In this document: piece after piece, positions 54,429 through 63,915 of the stretch
How positions within the stretch are numbered: the stretch's first letter is position 1
How the letters are laid out: every line of letters starts with the position of its first letter
From: Flavicella sp964230805
Lineage (GTDB): Bacteria; Bacteroidota; Bacteroidia; Flavobacteriales; Flavobacteriaceae
Direction of reading: 5' to 3'
Length of the DNA: 63,932 bases
Assembly (NCBI GenBank): GCA_964230805.1
Contig: CAXRIA010000005.1
Span: 1 to 63,932 of the forward strand
Made by a program: the position numbers and the translations under genes
The notes under the pieces: generated by a model
Database searches by the model: none
Told to the model about the DNA's origin: nothing
Seen by the model: the letters and a program-made list of their open reading frames with translations, nothing else

Positions 54429-55889
54429 ATGGCGCAAGAAATACGAAAATTAGCGCCCAAAGCCCTTTGGAATTTTTTTGCGGACATCAATGCGATTCCT
54501 AGAGCCTCAAAAAAAGAAGAGCAAATCATTGCGCACATGGTTGCGTTTGGCAAAACACTGAACTTAGAAACCAAGGTAGATGCCGCTCAAAATGTGCTCA
54601 TAAAAAAAAGAGCAACAAAGGGAATGGAGCATCGCAAAACATTGGTTTTACAAGCACACTTAGACATGGTTCATCAAAAAAACGAAAATTCTCATTTCGA
54701 TTTTGACAGCCAAGGTATTGTTATGCAAATAAGTGAGGGGTGGGTTCACGCCAAAGAGACGACCTTGGGAGCCGATAACGGAATCGGTGTTGCTGCAATC
54801 ATGAGTGTTTTGGCTTCCACAAAACTCGAACACCCCCCTATTGAAGCCCTTTTTACAGTTGATGAAGAAACAGGAATGACTGGTGCCATGGGACTGGAAA
54901 AAGGAGCATTGAGCGGTACAATTTTACTGAATTTAGATTCCGAAGACGACGATGAAATTTCTATTGGTTGTGCAGGTGGTGTTGATATCACAGCCTCAGG
55001 ATCGTACGCCGAAAAACCATCGTGGAGCGAATCCATTGCCTACGAAATATCAGTGAATGGCCTTCAAGGAGGGCATTCGGGAATGGATATTCACAAAGGA
55101 TTGGGCAACGCCAACAAAATAATGAACCGTCTTCTATGGGAGAGCCACCAAAATTTTGATCTCGCTATCTCAAAAATCAGAGGAGGAAATTTGCGAAATG
55201 CAATTCCCCGAGAATGCAAAGCCATTGTCGTCCTCAAAAAAGAGTTGCAAAATACTTTTGAACACACATTCCTTTCATTGAGCAACCATATCTCAAAAGA
55301 ATTTCAGACACTTGAAAACAATTTATGCATTGCTCTAAAAACGACAAAGGTTCCCGAAAAAGTGATGGAGAAAGTAGCACAAAAAAAACTACTCTTCAGT
55401 GTTTACGGATGTCATGATGGTGTTTTTCGTAGAAACCCTACCCTCCCAAACTTGGTAGAGACATCCAATAATTTGGCCCGAATTATCGTAGAAAACGGAA
55501 CCATCGAAATTGCCAGTCTGTGTCGCTCGTTTTCAGAATCAGATAAAAAGAACATGACCAATTCAATACAAAGCATCTTTGAACTTGCAGGCTTTCATGT
55601 AGATATATCAGGAGACTATCCCGGCTGGGAACCAAATACTACCACTGAAATTTTGGATATCTTAAAACGTATCTATCAAAAAATGTTTGCAACAACTCCT
55701 AAAATTCAAGCCTGTCATGCGGGATTGGAATGTGGCATACTTGGCCGTCATTATCCCGATATGGAAATGATTTCTTTTGGCCCCACCATCAGAGGTGCGC
55801 ATTCCCCTGATGAAAAAGTAAACATCGCTTCCACTCAAAAATTTTGGTCTTACCTGACAACCATCCTAAAAAACATTCCAGAAAAATAA
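54429..55889 (+). CDS. pepD: PepD-type aminoacyl-histidine dipeptidase (M20 family)
   Basis: The 486-residue zinc peptidase has the M20C motifs LVLQAHLDMVHQ, TTLGADNGIGVAAIMSVLA and LFTVDEETGMTGAMGLE, the dimerisation-domain NGLQGGHSGMDIHKGLGNAN, and ACHAGLECGILG near the end. It hydrolyses Xaa-His dipeptides such as carnosine and other dipeptides in the cytoplasm. Length is standard for PepD. It is likely cotranscribed with the nitroreductase gene. Confidence 0.95.
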   Translation: MAQEIRKLAPKALWNFFADINAIPRASKKEEQIIAHMVAFGKTLNLETKVDAAQNVLIKKRATKGMEHRKTLVLQAHLDMVHQKNENSHFDFDSQGIVMQISEGWVHAKETTLGADNGIGVAAIMSVLASTKLEHPPIEALFTVDEETGMTGAMGLEKGALSGTILLNLDSEDDDEISIGCAGGVDITASGSYAEKPSWSESIAYEISVNGLQGGHSGMDIHKGLGNANKIMNRLLWESHQNFDLAISKIRGGNLRNAIPRECKAIVVLKKELQNTFEHTFLSLSNHISKEFQTLENNLCIALKTTKVPEKVMEKVAQKKLLFSVYGCHDGVFRRNPTLPNLVETSNNLARIIVENGTIEIASLCRSFSESDKKNMTNSIQSIFELAGFHVDISGDYPGWEPNTTTEILDILKRIYQKMFATTPKIQACHAGLECGILGRHYPDMEMISFGPTIRGAHSPDEKVNIASTQKFWSYLTTILKNIPEK

Positions 55890-56010
55890 AAATCCCTGAA
55901 TAATAAAATTCAGAAATCATTTCAATTCCCTGAGAAAACATAAGAAAAACAACCCTTATTTTTTTACATCTTTGTTAACATCTTCCTTTTCATAAACTCA
56001 TAAATAATTG

Positions 56011-56018
56011 TATTTTTG
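56011..56018 (+). promoter_or_regulatory. -7 element of the parAB operon
   Basis: TATTTTTG matches TAnnTTTG exactly and lies 19 bp upstream of the parA ATG. No TTG at the -33 spacing. Confidence 0.5.
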
Positions 56019-56037
56019 GATTGTAAAAATCCGCTAC

Positions 56038-56802
56038 ATGGGAAAAATAATCGCAATTGCCAATCAAAAAGGAGGCGTAGGAAAAACAACAACCTCTGTT
56101 AATTTGGCTGCAGGGCTTGGCGTTTTAGAAAAAAAAGTATTGTTGATTGATGCAGACCCTCAAGCGAACGCATCCTCTGGTTTAGGAGTTGATGTTGAAA
56201 ATGTTACTGTTGGAACCTATCAAATTTTAGAACACGCCGCTGAGGCTCGTGAAGCTGTCGTTGCTGCCAACTCCCCAAATGTGGACATCATACCAGCTCA
56301 TATCGACTTGGTGGCGATAGAAATTGAATTGGTCGACAAAGACAATAGAGAATACATGCTCAAACAATCCTTGAAATCTGTTGTAAACGATTACGATTAT
56401 ATTATCATTGATTGCGCCCCTTCCCTTGGACTGATTACACTGAATGCCTTGACGGCAGCAGATTCTGTTATCATTCCAATTCAGTGCGAATATTTTGCAT
56501 TAGAGGGATTGGGCAAACTTTTGAACACGATTAAAAGCGTTCAAAAAATACACAACCCTAAGCTCGACATCGAAGGACTTTTACTAACCATGTTTGATTC
56601 AAGACTCCGATTGTCAAACCAAGTGGTAGAAGAAGTTAAAAAGCATTTCAATGAAATGGTTTTTAACACAATAATTCAAAGAAATACTCGTCTAGGAGAA
56701 GCACCGAGTTATGGAGAAAGTATCATTGCATACGATGCTACAAGTCGGGGTGCTGTTAATTATTTAAACCTTGCCAACGAGCTCCTAAAAATGAATGCAT
56801 AA
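56038..56802 (+). CDS. parA: ParA, chromosome partitioning ATPase
   Basis: The 254-residue ATPase has the deviant Walker A motif KGGVGKTTTSVNLAAGL, LLIDADPQANASSGLG and the Walker B-type YIIIDCAPSLGLITLNAL. It forms ATP-dependent patches on the nucleoid that move ParB-parS complexes. I chose the ATG at 56038 (MGKIIAIANQ); the frame starts ten codons earlier but those residues are not part of the family. Its stop overlaps the parB start by one base (TAATG). Confidence 0.96.
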   Translation: MGKIIAIANQKGGVGKTTTSVNLAAGLGVLEKKVLLIDADPQANASSGLGVDVENVTVGTYQILEHAAEAREAVVAANSPNVDIIPAHIDLVAIEIELVDKDNREYMLKQSLKSVVNDYDYIIIDCAPSLGLITLNALTAADSVIIPIQCEYFALEGLGKLLNTIKSVQKIHNPKLDIEGLLLTMFDSRLRLSNQVVEEVKKHFNEMVFNTIIQRNTRLGEAPSYGESIIAYDATSRGAVNYLNLANELLKMNA

Positions 56803-57689
56803 TGGCGAAAGCAACAAAAAAACAAGCATTAGGACGTGGCTTATCTGCGTTATTGAAAGAAACCAACAATGCTGCAACGGATAAAAATGCCGATGCCATC
56901 GTAGGAAATATCATCGAGTTAGATGTCAACGCAATTGAGGTGAATCCTTTTCAACCGAGAACTTTTTTCGACGAAGAAGCCTTGTCAGAATTGGCCAACT
57001 CAATCAGAGAATTGGGAGTAATTCAACCCATTACAGTTAGAAAACTAACTGAAAACAAATTTCAATTGGTTTCGGGTGAAAGACGATTCAGAGCTTCCAA
57101 GCGTTTGGGGAATGCCAGTATTCCAGCATATGTCAGAATTGCCAATGACCAAGAAATGCTCGAAATGGCTTTGGTTGAAAATATTCAACGAAAAAATTTA
57201 GATCCCATTGAGGTCGCGCTATCTTATCAGAGGCTCATTGATGAAATCAAACTAACACAAGAAGAATTGAGCACCCGTGTTGGAAAAAAAAGATCTACTG
57301 TTGCCAATTATCTCCGACTGTTAAAACTAGATCCAATTATACAAACCGGAATGAGAGATGGTTTTATTTCTATGGGACATGGAAGAGCCTTGATCAATAT
57401 AGAAAACACAAGCGAACAATTGCATTTGTATGAACAAATACTAAAGAACAAGCTCTCCGTTCGCCAAACAGAGGAATTGGTGAAAGCGCGTAAAGAAAAT
57501 ACGCCGAAAACTGCTGTTCAAAAAAACAATCCAAGTACGCCAAAATATATCACCGAGGGAGTTTCAGTGATCAGTAAATACTTTGGCAACAAAGTGAACA
57601 TAACGGTCAACAACAAGGGAAAAGGAAAAATTTCCATTCCTTTTCAGTCAGAGGAGGATTTTATCAGAATAAAAAAACTCTTGGAATAA
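56802..57689 (+). CDS. parB: ParB, chromosome partitioning DNA-binding CTPase
   Basis: The 295-residue protein has the N-terminal RGLSALLKE, the ParB/Srx CTP-binding domain (NPFQPRTFFDEEALSELANS, LVSGERRFRASKRLG, ALVENIQRKNLDPIEVALSY), the central HTH (LSTRVGKKRSTVANYLRLLK) and a C-terminal dimerisation domain. It loads on parS and slides as a clamp. No parS site was found in this window. Confidence 0.96.
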   Translation: MAKATKKQALGRGLSALLKETNNAATDKNADAIVGNIIELDVNAIEVNPFQPRTFFDEEALSELANSIRELGVIQPITVRKLTENKFQLVSGERRFRASKRLGNASIPAYVRIANDQEMLEMALVENIQRKNLDPIEVALSYQRLIDEIKLTQEELSTRVGKKRSTVANYLRLLKLDPIIQTGMRDGFISMGHGRALINIENTSEQLHLYEQILKNKLSVRQTEELVKARKENTPKTAVQKNNPSTPKYITEGVSVISKYFGNKVNITVNNKGKGKISIPFQSEEDFIRIKKLLE

Positions 57690-58259
57690 TTGAAGACCTT
57701 TTTTACATACTTGCTTTTAACTCTCGGGGCCTATTCGCATTTGCAAGCCCAACAATCCGCTCCAAAAATAACAAGTAAAGAAGTCCTTTTGAAAGATGGC
57801 TATAATCCTTTGACTCCTGCAACGGCAGCATTTTATTCCGCAATTGTTCCAGGAATGGGCCAATTGTACAACAAAGATTATTGGAAAGTCCCTGTTGTTT
57901 ATGGAGCTCTAGCGATTCCTATTTATTATTACTCCATTAACAATTCTTCTTATAAAAGATACCGAAAAGCTTTCAAGCTAAGAGAGGCTGGATTGCAAGA
58001 TGAATTTACAAACGATGCTGGAACTCAGCTGATTTCAAGAGAAGGATTGATGAGTGCACAACGCATTCTGAAACAAAACAGAGACACTTCTTTGCTTACC
58101 TTTGCAGGACTTTATATATTGCAGGTACTCGAAGCAAGTGTAAGCGCGCATTTGTTGCAATTTAATGTTGATGATAAAATATCATTTGACCCGCAACTGT
58201 TCAACGAACCCGTTTCACAAGAAACTTTCGTCGGCCTGTCAATGCATATAAATTTTTAA
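57690..58259 (+). CDS. DUF5683 family membrane/periplasmic protein
   Basis: The 189-residue protein starts with TTG directly after the parB stop (TAA-TTG), giving a good signal peptide (MKTFFTYLLLTLGAYSHLQA). The conserved part is FYSAIVPGMGQLYNKDYWKV, followed by a hydrophobic segment (VVYGALAIPIYYYSI) and another near residue 130-150. Function is unknown. The constant position after parAB in flavobacteria suggests cotranscription but not necessarily a partition role. Confidence 0.82.
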   Translation: MKTFFTYLLLTLGAYSHLQAQQSAPKITSKEVLLKDGYNPLTPATAAFYSAIVPGMGQLYNKDYWKVPVVYGALAIPIYYYSINNSSYKRYRKAFKLREAGLQDEFTNDAGTQLISREGLMSAQRILKQNRDTSLLTFAGLYILQVLEASVSAHLLQFNVDDKISFDPQLFNEPVSQETFVGLSMHINF

Positions 58260-58300
58260 AAAAAGAATCCCTCTTTGAGAACGCTCAAAATAAAAAACAC

Positions 58301-59002
58301 ATGAAAATAGCATTATTAGGATATGGAAAGATGGGCCAAACCATCGAAAAAATCGCCGTAAGTAGAGGACATGAAATCGTTCTTACCATCGATAAAGATG
58401 CACCAGCATATGATATTTCAATGGCAGATGTTGCTATTGACTTTAGCATTCCAAACGCTGCAGTCGACAATATTACCAATTGTTTGAAGCACGATGTTCC
58501 TATTGTTTCAGGTACCACAGGATGGCTTGAACATTTTGAAGAAATGAAAAAATTATGTCTTGACCAGAAAGGTGCCTTCATATATGCTTCCAATTATAGC
58601 TTGGGCGTCAATATCTTTTTTGAACTCAACGAGCATCTCGCAAAAATGATGGGCAACTTAAATCAATACAACGTTGCCATAGAAGAAATTCACCACAAAC
58701 AAAAATTAGACGAACCGAGTGGTACTGCCATAACTCTTGCGGAAGGTGTTATTGAACATACGCAAAACACCCAATGGGAATTAGACAAGGCAAGCCAAGA
58801 AAACAGCATTCCTATTTCTGCCATCCGAAGTCCAGAAGTTCCCGGAACGCACACCATCACGTACAATTCATCGGTCGATCAGATTGACATCAAACACACG
58901 GCACACAACCGACAAGGATTTGCGCTAGGTGCTGTGGTCGCTGCCGAATGGATTGTGGGGAAAAAAGGCGTATTCACCATGAAAGACGTTTTGGGAATAT
59001 AA
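58301..59002 (+). CDS. dapB: DapB, 4-hydroxy-tetrahydrodipicolinate reductase
   Basis: The 233-residue enzyme has the N-terminal nucleotide-binding motif MKIALLGYGKMGQTI, the substrate loop IEEIHHKQKLDEPSGTAITL with the catalytic His and Lys, and GTHTITYNSSVDQIDIKHTA near the C-terminus. It reduces hydroxy-tetrahydrodipicolinate on the path to lysine and diaminopimelate. A small hairpin (TTTGAG-AACG-CTCAAA, 58274-58289) lies just upstream of its ATG. Confidence 0.96.
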   Translation: MKIALLGYGKMGQTIEKIAVSRGHEIVLTIDKDAPAYDISMADVAIDFSIPNAAVDNITNCLKHDVPIVSGTTGWLEHFEEMKKLCLDQKGAFIYASNYSLGVNIFFELNEHLAKMMGNLNQYNVAIEEIHHKQKLDEPSGTAITLAEGVIEHTQNTQWELDKASQENSIPISAIRSPEVPGTHTITYNSSVDQIDIKHTAHNRQGFALGAVVAAEWIVGKKGVFTMKDVLGI

Positions 59003-59043
59003 CAAACCAATTCATACTTAAAGCAACTTGAAACAAATCTCTT

Positions 59044-60615
59044 ATGACACTAATTGAATGGGCATACTTCATCCTTGCCATCCAAGGAATACATTTTTTA
59101 GGAACTTGGAAATTGTACAAAGAAGCAGGCAGACAAAGCTGGGAGGCTCTTATTCCTATTTACAATGCAATCATCCTTACCAAAATAATCAATAGGCCTT
59201 CATGGTGGGTCATCCTTCTGTTCATTCCTGTCATCAATTTATTAATGTTTCCCATACTTTGGGTTGAAACGTCGCGTAGTTTTGGCAAAAATTCTTTTGC
59301 AGATACTTGGTTAAGCATTCTCAGTCTGGGGTTTTACCTCTATTATCTCAACTATTTCCAAAAGGTAAAATATATCACAAATCGAAGTTTAAAACCGCGA
59401 ACAGAAGTTGGAGAATGGGTGAGCTCCATCGTATTTGCCATTATTGCAGCTACCTTGGTACACACCTACATCATGCAACCCTATACAATTCCGACTTCTT
59501 CCTTAGAAAAATCTTTGCTGGTTGGTGATTTTTTATTCGTAAGTAAATTTCACTACGGAGCAAAGGTTCCTTCCACTGTTGTTGCGGCTCCGATGGTGCA
59601 TGATACATTGCCTTTTCTAAAAACAAAATCCTATTTGTATAATGACGACCCCAAGCAACAACGCAGTTCACTTTTGAATAAATTACAACTGCCCTACCTG
59701 CGGCTTCCCGGGCTACAAAAAATAAAACGAAACGACATTGTCGTTTTCAACTGGCCCGCTGATACAGTGCAACGTTTTTTCCAAAAGTCGAAAAGAACCT
59801 TTAACAAACCAATTGATAAAAAGTCAAACTATGTAAAACGCTGTGTTGCCATTGCTGGTGATTCCCTTGAAATACGAGACGGCTTTATTTTTATCAATGG
59901 AGAGCGCTCCTTAATGCCAGAAAGAGCAAAACCTCAATTCTTCTACACCGTAGATACCGACGGTCAAAACTTTAGCGAAAACACCTTGTACAACACCTAC
60001 CATGTTCGAAGAGGTGAAGCAGGAGTGCGCAACGGCAAATACGTGTTAAACCTAGACGAGGAAAATGCATCATTACTGAAGAAAAATCCACTGGTAAAAA
60101 GCATTGTTCGCGACATAAGGCCAAAAGGCAGCACAGAAAACATATATCCATCGAGAACATTTGGTTGGAATCGTGACAATTATGGTCCCATTTACATCCC
60201 AAAAGCAGGTGCTACAATCGTCCTAACTATGGAAAATCTTCCTTTGTATAGAAAAATCATAACTACTTATGAGCACAATACATTGGAAGTGAAAGACAAC
60301 CTTATTTATATCAACGATCAACTCACTGAAGAATACACTTTTCAACAAGATTATTACTGGATGATGGGAGACAATCGTCAGAACTCAGAGGATTCTCGCT
60401 TCTGGGGATACGTACCCTTTGATCATGTGGTAGGGAAACCTGTTTTTGTATGGTTTAGCATAGACACCCACGCCAAAGGATTGGATAAAATTCGTTGGGA
60501 TCGTTTGTTTACAACCGTTCACGGCGAAGGAGAAAACACCTCCTATTTTTACCATTTTTTAGTGCTACTATTTTCATATCTCGGATATCAGCAATACAAA
60601 AAACGAAAAAAATAA
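59044..60615 (+). CDS. lepB: LepB, signal peptidase I (large Bacteroidota type)
   Basis: The 523-residue inner-membrane peptidase removes signal peptides from exported proteins. The N-terminal about 115 residues contain three hydrophobic segments resembling DUF5684 (FLGTWKLYKEAGRQSWEALI, WVILLFIPVINLLMFPILWV). The S26 domain follows a further helix (SIVFAIIAATLVHTYIM), with predicted catalytic Ser153 (IPTSSLEKSLLVGD) and Lys265 (NYVKRCVAIAGDSLEI). The last conserved box is YYWMMGDNRQNSEDSRFWGY. A Leu follows the catalytic Ser where Met is usual. A C-terminal hydrophobic tail is present. The length, well above 324 residues in E. coli, comes from insertions between the boxes. Confidence 0.94.
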   Translation: MTLIEWAYFILAIQGIHFLGTWKLYKEAGRQSWEALIPIYNAIILTKIINRPSWWVILLFIPVINLLMFPILWVETSRSFGKNSFADTWLSILSLGFYLYYLNYFQKVKYITNRSLKPRTEVGEWVSSIVFAIIAATLVHTYIMQPYTIPTSSLEKSLLVGDFLFVSKFHYGAKVPSTVVAAPMVHDTLPFLKTKSYLYNDDPKQQRSSLLNKLQLPYLRLPGLQKIKRNDIVVFNWPADTVQRFFQKSKRTFNKPIDKKSNYVKRCVAIAGDSLEIRDGFIFINGERSLMPERAKPQFFYTVDTDGQNFSENTLYNTYHVRRGEAGVRNGKYVLNLDEENASLLKKNPLVKSIVRDIRPKGSTENIYPSRTFGWNRDNYGPIYIPKAGATIVLTMENLPLYRKIITTYEHNTLEVKDNLIYINDQLTEEYTFQQDYYWMMGDNRQNSEDSRFWGYVPFDHVVGKPVFVWFSIDTHAKGLDKIRWDRLFTTVHGEGENTSYFYHFLVLLFSYLGYQQYKKRKK

Positions 60616-60635
60616 ATGCATTAGAAGCCTCCTAT

Positions 60636-61268
60636 ATGATTCTCGTTCAACCCTCTTATTTTTCATCAATAGCGCAATATGCTGCGATTCTTCAATCCGA
60701 GAAAATTGTATTTGAAACAGAGGACAACTTCCAAAAGCAAACCTACCGCACACGTTGCTACATCTATAGCCCTAATGGAAAACAACTTTTGAATGTTCCG
60801 ATCAAAAGAACATCAAACGGTAAGCAAAAAACCAAAGACGTATTGATTGATTACGAAACTGAAAATTGGCAAAAAAACCATATCAAATCATTTCAGGCTG
60901 CCTATCGATCATCTCCTTTTTTTGAATTTTATGAAGATGACTTGTTGTCGATTTATGACAAAAAACACAAATTTTTGCTCGATCTAAATCTCGAAACTCA
61001 TTTGTTCGTGATGGATGCGCTTCAAGAAGAAAAAAAATATTCCAAGACAACTTCCTACGAATTAGCAAGCAAGGAAGACGATTTTCGATTTTTGGCCAAC
61101 GCCAAATTAAAAGTTGATTTCAAGTTACCTGCCTATACCCAAATGTTTGATGATAAATATGGTTTCATTGAAAACCTAAGCATCTTAGACCTCCTTTTTA
61201 TGAACGGACCAAGCGCTGTATCGTATCTTCAAAAAGTGCCAAACCTGTCACCAAGCCACACAAAGTAA
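60636..61268 (+). CDS. WbqC-family protein
   Basis: The 210-residue protein matches the WbqC-like family: MILVQPSYFSSIAQYAAILQ at the start, then YSPNGKQLLNVPIK, HIKSFQAAYRSSPFFEFYED and the C-terminal LSILDLLFMNGP. Family members occur in polysaccharide gene clusters and next to housekeeping genes, with unknown biochemistry. I chose the ATG at 60636, which fits family N-termini; the frame is open upstream into lepB. It lies 20 bp after lepB. Confidence 0.85.
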   Translation: MILVQPSYFSSIAQYAAILQSEKIVFETEDNFQKQTYRTRCYIYSPNGKQLLNVPIKRTSNGKQKTKDVLIDYETENWQKNHIKSFQAAYRSSPFFEFYEDDLLSIYDKKHKFLLDLNLETHLFVMDALQEEKKYSKTTSYELASKEDDFRFLANAKLKVDFKLPAYTQMFDDKYGFIENLSILDLLFMNGPSAVSYLQKVPNLSPSHTK

Positions 61269-61442
61269 GACGATAAAACTCCAATCTTTCAGCGAATTGT
61301 GCTTTTTTTTCGGAATAATAAAACCATCATCATTGTATAAACAACATTCTTTTTGTTCAAAAGGAAATAAAAAACTCTGTTATTAACAAATGTTATTGTA
61401 TCTTTATAAACATAAACCAGAAACAACCAAAACCTATCCTCA

Positions 61443-62018
61443 ATGGAGTCCCTTCACCAATTCATGAATCAGATTTCTCCGATATCAAAGAAGTCATACA
61501 AAGCTTATATGGAGTTATGTACAGAGCAATCGTACAAAGCAGGAACGATTCTAAACAAACTAGGCGAGGTTCCCGAATCTATTTATTTCATCAAAAGTGG
61601 TATTGCTCGATCTTACAGCATATCCAAGAAAGGAGTCGAATACATTCGTTCCCTAGTCAGTGAGAACAATATTTTAGCAGCAACCGAAGCTTTGCTGGAG
61701 GGAAAACCTTCCAAAATTGCTTGCCAGTGCCTAACGGGCTGCGAAGCATTAGAAATGAAGTATTCCGATTTAGTAGGTTTGTTGAAAATAAACACTGAAA
61801 TCAGTGCTTGGTATACAAAAACCTTAGAGTATCATTACGCGCATCTACAGAAGATGAATGACGAGCTATTGACTCTGAATGCAACAGAGAGATACCTAAA
61901 TCTCCAAAAACGGATCCCTAATATTGACAACCGTATCAACCAATACCACATCGCTGCCAACCTGGGTATAACACCCATTCAATTGAGTAGAATTCGAAAA
62001 AAACTATACAACAAATAA
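61443..62018 (+). CDS. Crp/Fnr-family transcriptional regulator
   Basis: The 191-residue protein has a cyclic-nucleotide-binding-type beta-roll (SYKAGTILNKLGEVPESIYF, then FIKSGIARSYSISKKGVEYI), a connecting helix and a C-terminal HTH (YHIAANLGITPIQLSRIRKK). The cAMP-contacting residues of classical Crp are not evident, which is common in Bacteroidota members. A TATCTTTA -7-like box lies at 61399-61406. The gene is monocistronic and ends in a bidirectional terminator. Confidence 0.9.
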   Translation: MESLHQFMNQISPISKKSYKAYMELCTEQSYKAGTILNKLGEVPESIYFIKSGIARSYSISKKGVEYIRSLVSENNILAATEALLEGKPSKIACQCLTGCEALEMKYSDLVGLLKINTEISAWYTKTLEYHYAHLQKMNDELLTLNATERYLNLQKRIPNIDNRINQYHIAANLGITPIQLSRIRKKLYNK

Positions 62019-62051
62019 AAAAATCCCAATGCGCTAACATTGGGATTTTTT
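62018..62051. terminator. Bidirectional terminator between the Crp/Fnr gene and ettA
   Basis: AAAAAATCCCAATG and CATTGGGATTTTTT form a perfect 14-bp stem with a 6-nt loop. A run of at least six U follows in either direction, so it serves both convergent genes. Confidence 0.93.
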
Positions 62052-62056
62052 ATTTA

Positions 62057-63748
62057 TCAACGTATCAATTTTTTGTACTTGATTCGTTTTGGCATCAAAT
62101 CTCCACCCAAACGTTTCTTCTTGTTTTCTTCATATTCAGAAAAACTTCCCTCAAAAAAATACACTTGAGAGTCTCCCTCAAAAGCCAAAATATGTGTACA
62201 AATACGATCTAAAAACCACCTATCGTGTGAAATTACCACAGCACATCCCGCAAAATTTTCCAAACCTTCTTCCAAAGCTCTCAGCGTATTCACATCCAAA
62301 TCATTTGTCGGCTCATCTAGTAACAATACATTTCCTTCCTCTTTTAGTGTCATGGCCAAATGCAATCGGTTTCGCTCACCTCCAGAAAGGGTACTTACCT
62401 TCTTGTTCTGTTCGGAACCACTAAAGTTAAAACGACTCAAATAGGCTCTTGAATTCACCATTTTTCCTCCCATCATCACCAAATCTTGTTCGTCCGAAAA
62501 ATTGGCCCAAATAGAACGACTCGGATCAATGTTCGCATGTGATTGATCTACATATGAAATTTTTGCTGTTTCTCCAACTTTAAAATCACCCTTGTCTGGA
62601 GTTTCTTCCCCCATAATCATTTTGAAGATAGTGGTTTTCCCTGCTCCATTTGGCCCTATAATTCCTACTATTCCGTTGGGTGGTAACTGAAATTCTAAAT
62701 TTTCATACAGCAATTTATCTCCAAAGGCTTTGGAAACACCTCGTGCATCAATTACATTAGAACCTAATCTCGGACCATTGGGAATGTAAATCTCCAATTT
62801 CTCTTCTTTTTCTCGCTGATCTTGATTGATCAATTTATCGTAGTTTGCCAAACGAGCTTTTGACTTACTTTGACGCCCCTTCGCACCTTGCCGAACCCAT
62901 TCCAACTCTCTTTCTAATGTTTTTTGTCGTTTAGAAGCTGTCTTGTCTTCTTGTGCCATCCGTTGCGACTTTTGATCGAGCCAAGACGAATAGTTCCCTT
63001 TCCAAGGAATACCCTCTCCTCTGTCCAATTCCAAAATCCAGCCTGCAATATTGTCAAGAAAATACCTGTCATGCGTTACTGCTATGACGGTTCCTTTGTA
63101 TTGCGCCAAATGATGCTCCAGCCAATGAACCGATTCAGCATCCAAGTGATTCGTTGGTTCATCCAACAACAGTATATCTGGTTGTTGTAATAGCAACCTA
63201 CAAAGCGCTACTCTTCTCTTTTCTCCCCCTGAAAGAACTTCAATCTTTTTATCTGATTCCGGTGTTCGCAGGGCATCCATCGCAATTTCTAACTTCGTAT
63301 CCAACTCCCATGCATCCAATGCATCTATTTTGTCCTGTAGTTCGGCTTGTTGATTCATCAACTGCTCCATTTTTTCGGAATCAGAATACACTTCCTCCAG
63401 ACCAAACATATCGTTGATTTTATTGTACTCATCCAACACAGCCACTGTTTCGGCCACCCCTTCTTTTACCACTTCCAAAACTGTTTTCTCCGGATCCAAA
63501 ATCGGTTCTTGTTCTAAAAAACCAACAGAATATCCTGGCAAAAAATGAATATCCCCCTGGTAATTTTTATCCACTCCAGCAATAATCTTTAATAGCGACG
63601 ATTTACCGGATCCATTCAATCCTAAAATCCCAATCTTTGCTCCATAAAAAAAACTCAAATGAATATTTTTTAACACTTGTTTCCCGGTACTTTGGTAGGT
63701 CTTACTCAAACCAGCCATGGAAAAAATAACTTTCTTATCGTCTGACAT
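62057..63748 (-). CDS. ettA: EttA, energy-dependent translational throttle ABC-F protein
   Basis: The 563-residue soluble ABC-F ATPase has two nucleotide-binding domains. Walker A motifs are GLNGSGKSSLLK and GPNGAGKTTIFK, signatures LSGGEKRRVALCRLLL and LSGGERNRLHLAMTL, and Walker B segments LLLDEPTNHLDAESV and LLLDEPTNDLDVNTL. The EttA-type arm lies in the first domain, and the inter-domain linker contains the basic KGRQSKSKARLANYD. EttA binds the ribosomal E site and couples translation initiation to ATP level. It is convergent with the Crp/Fnr gene. Confidence 0.96.
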   Translation of the reverse strand: MSDDKKVIFSMAGLSKTYQSTGKQVLKNIHLSFFYGAKIGILGLNGSGKSSLLKIIAGVDKNYQGDIHFLPGYSVGFLEQEPILDPEKTVLEVVKEGVAETVAVLDEYNKINDMFGLEEVYSDSEKMEQLMNQQAELQDKIDALDAWELDTKLEIAMDALRTPESDKKIEVLSGGEKRRVALCRLLLQQPDILLLDEPTNHLDAESVHWLEHHLAQYKGTVIAVTHDRYFLDNIAGWILELDRGEGIPWKGNYSSWLDQKSQRMAQEDKTASKRQKTLERELEWVRQGAKGRQSKSKARLANYDKLINQDQREKEEKLEIYIPNGPRLGSNVIDARGVSKAFGDKLLYENLEFQLPPNGIVGIIGPNGAGKTTIFKMIMGEETPDKGDFKVGETAKISYVDQSHANIDPSRSIWANFSDEQDLVMMGGKMVNSRAYLSRFNFSGSEQNKKVSTLSGGERNRLHLAMTLKEEGNVLLLDEPTNDLDVNTLRALEEGLENFAGCAVVISHDRWFLDRICTHILAFEGDSQVYFFEGSFSEYEENKKKRLGGDLMPKRIKYKKLIR

Positions 63749-63859
63749 AGTATAATGTTTATAGGGTATCTATTTTTACAAAAATGACTACAAATATCGT
63801 CAATTTGGTTTACAATTTTAGGTTTGTTTGTTTTTAAGTCTAGGATGGGTGTATAAAAA

Positions 63860-63885
63860 AAGCCTCTATCTCTCGATAAAGGCTT
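63860..63885 (-). terminator. Intrinsic terminator downstream of the rRNA operon end
   Basis: AAGCCTCTATC and GATAAAGGCTT pair over 11 positions with one C-A mismatch and a 4-nt loop. On the minus strand it is followed by UUUUU. It lies about 30 bp past the putative 5S rRNA 3' end. Confidence 0.7.
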
Positions 63886-63915
63886 GTGGATTACTGAGTG
63901 ATCAGTAAAAAAAAA

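Noticed and set aside
55898..55915. CTGAAT/ATTCAG hairpin after pepD as a terminator
   Set aside because: The stem is short and AT-rich and no U-tract follows.
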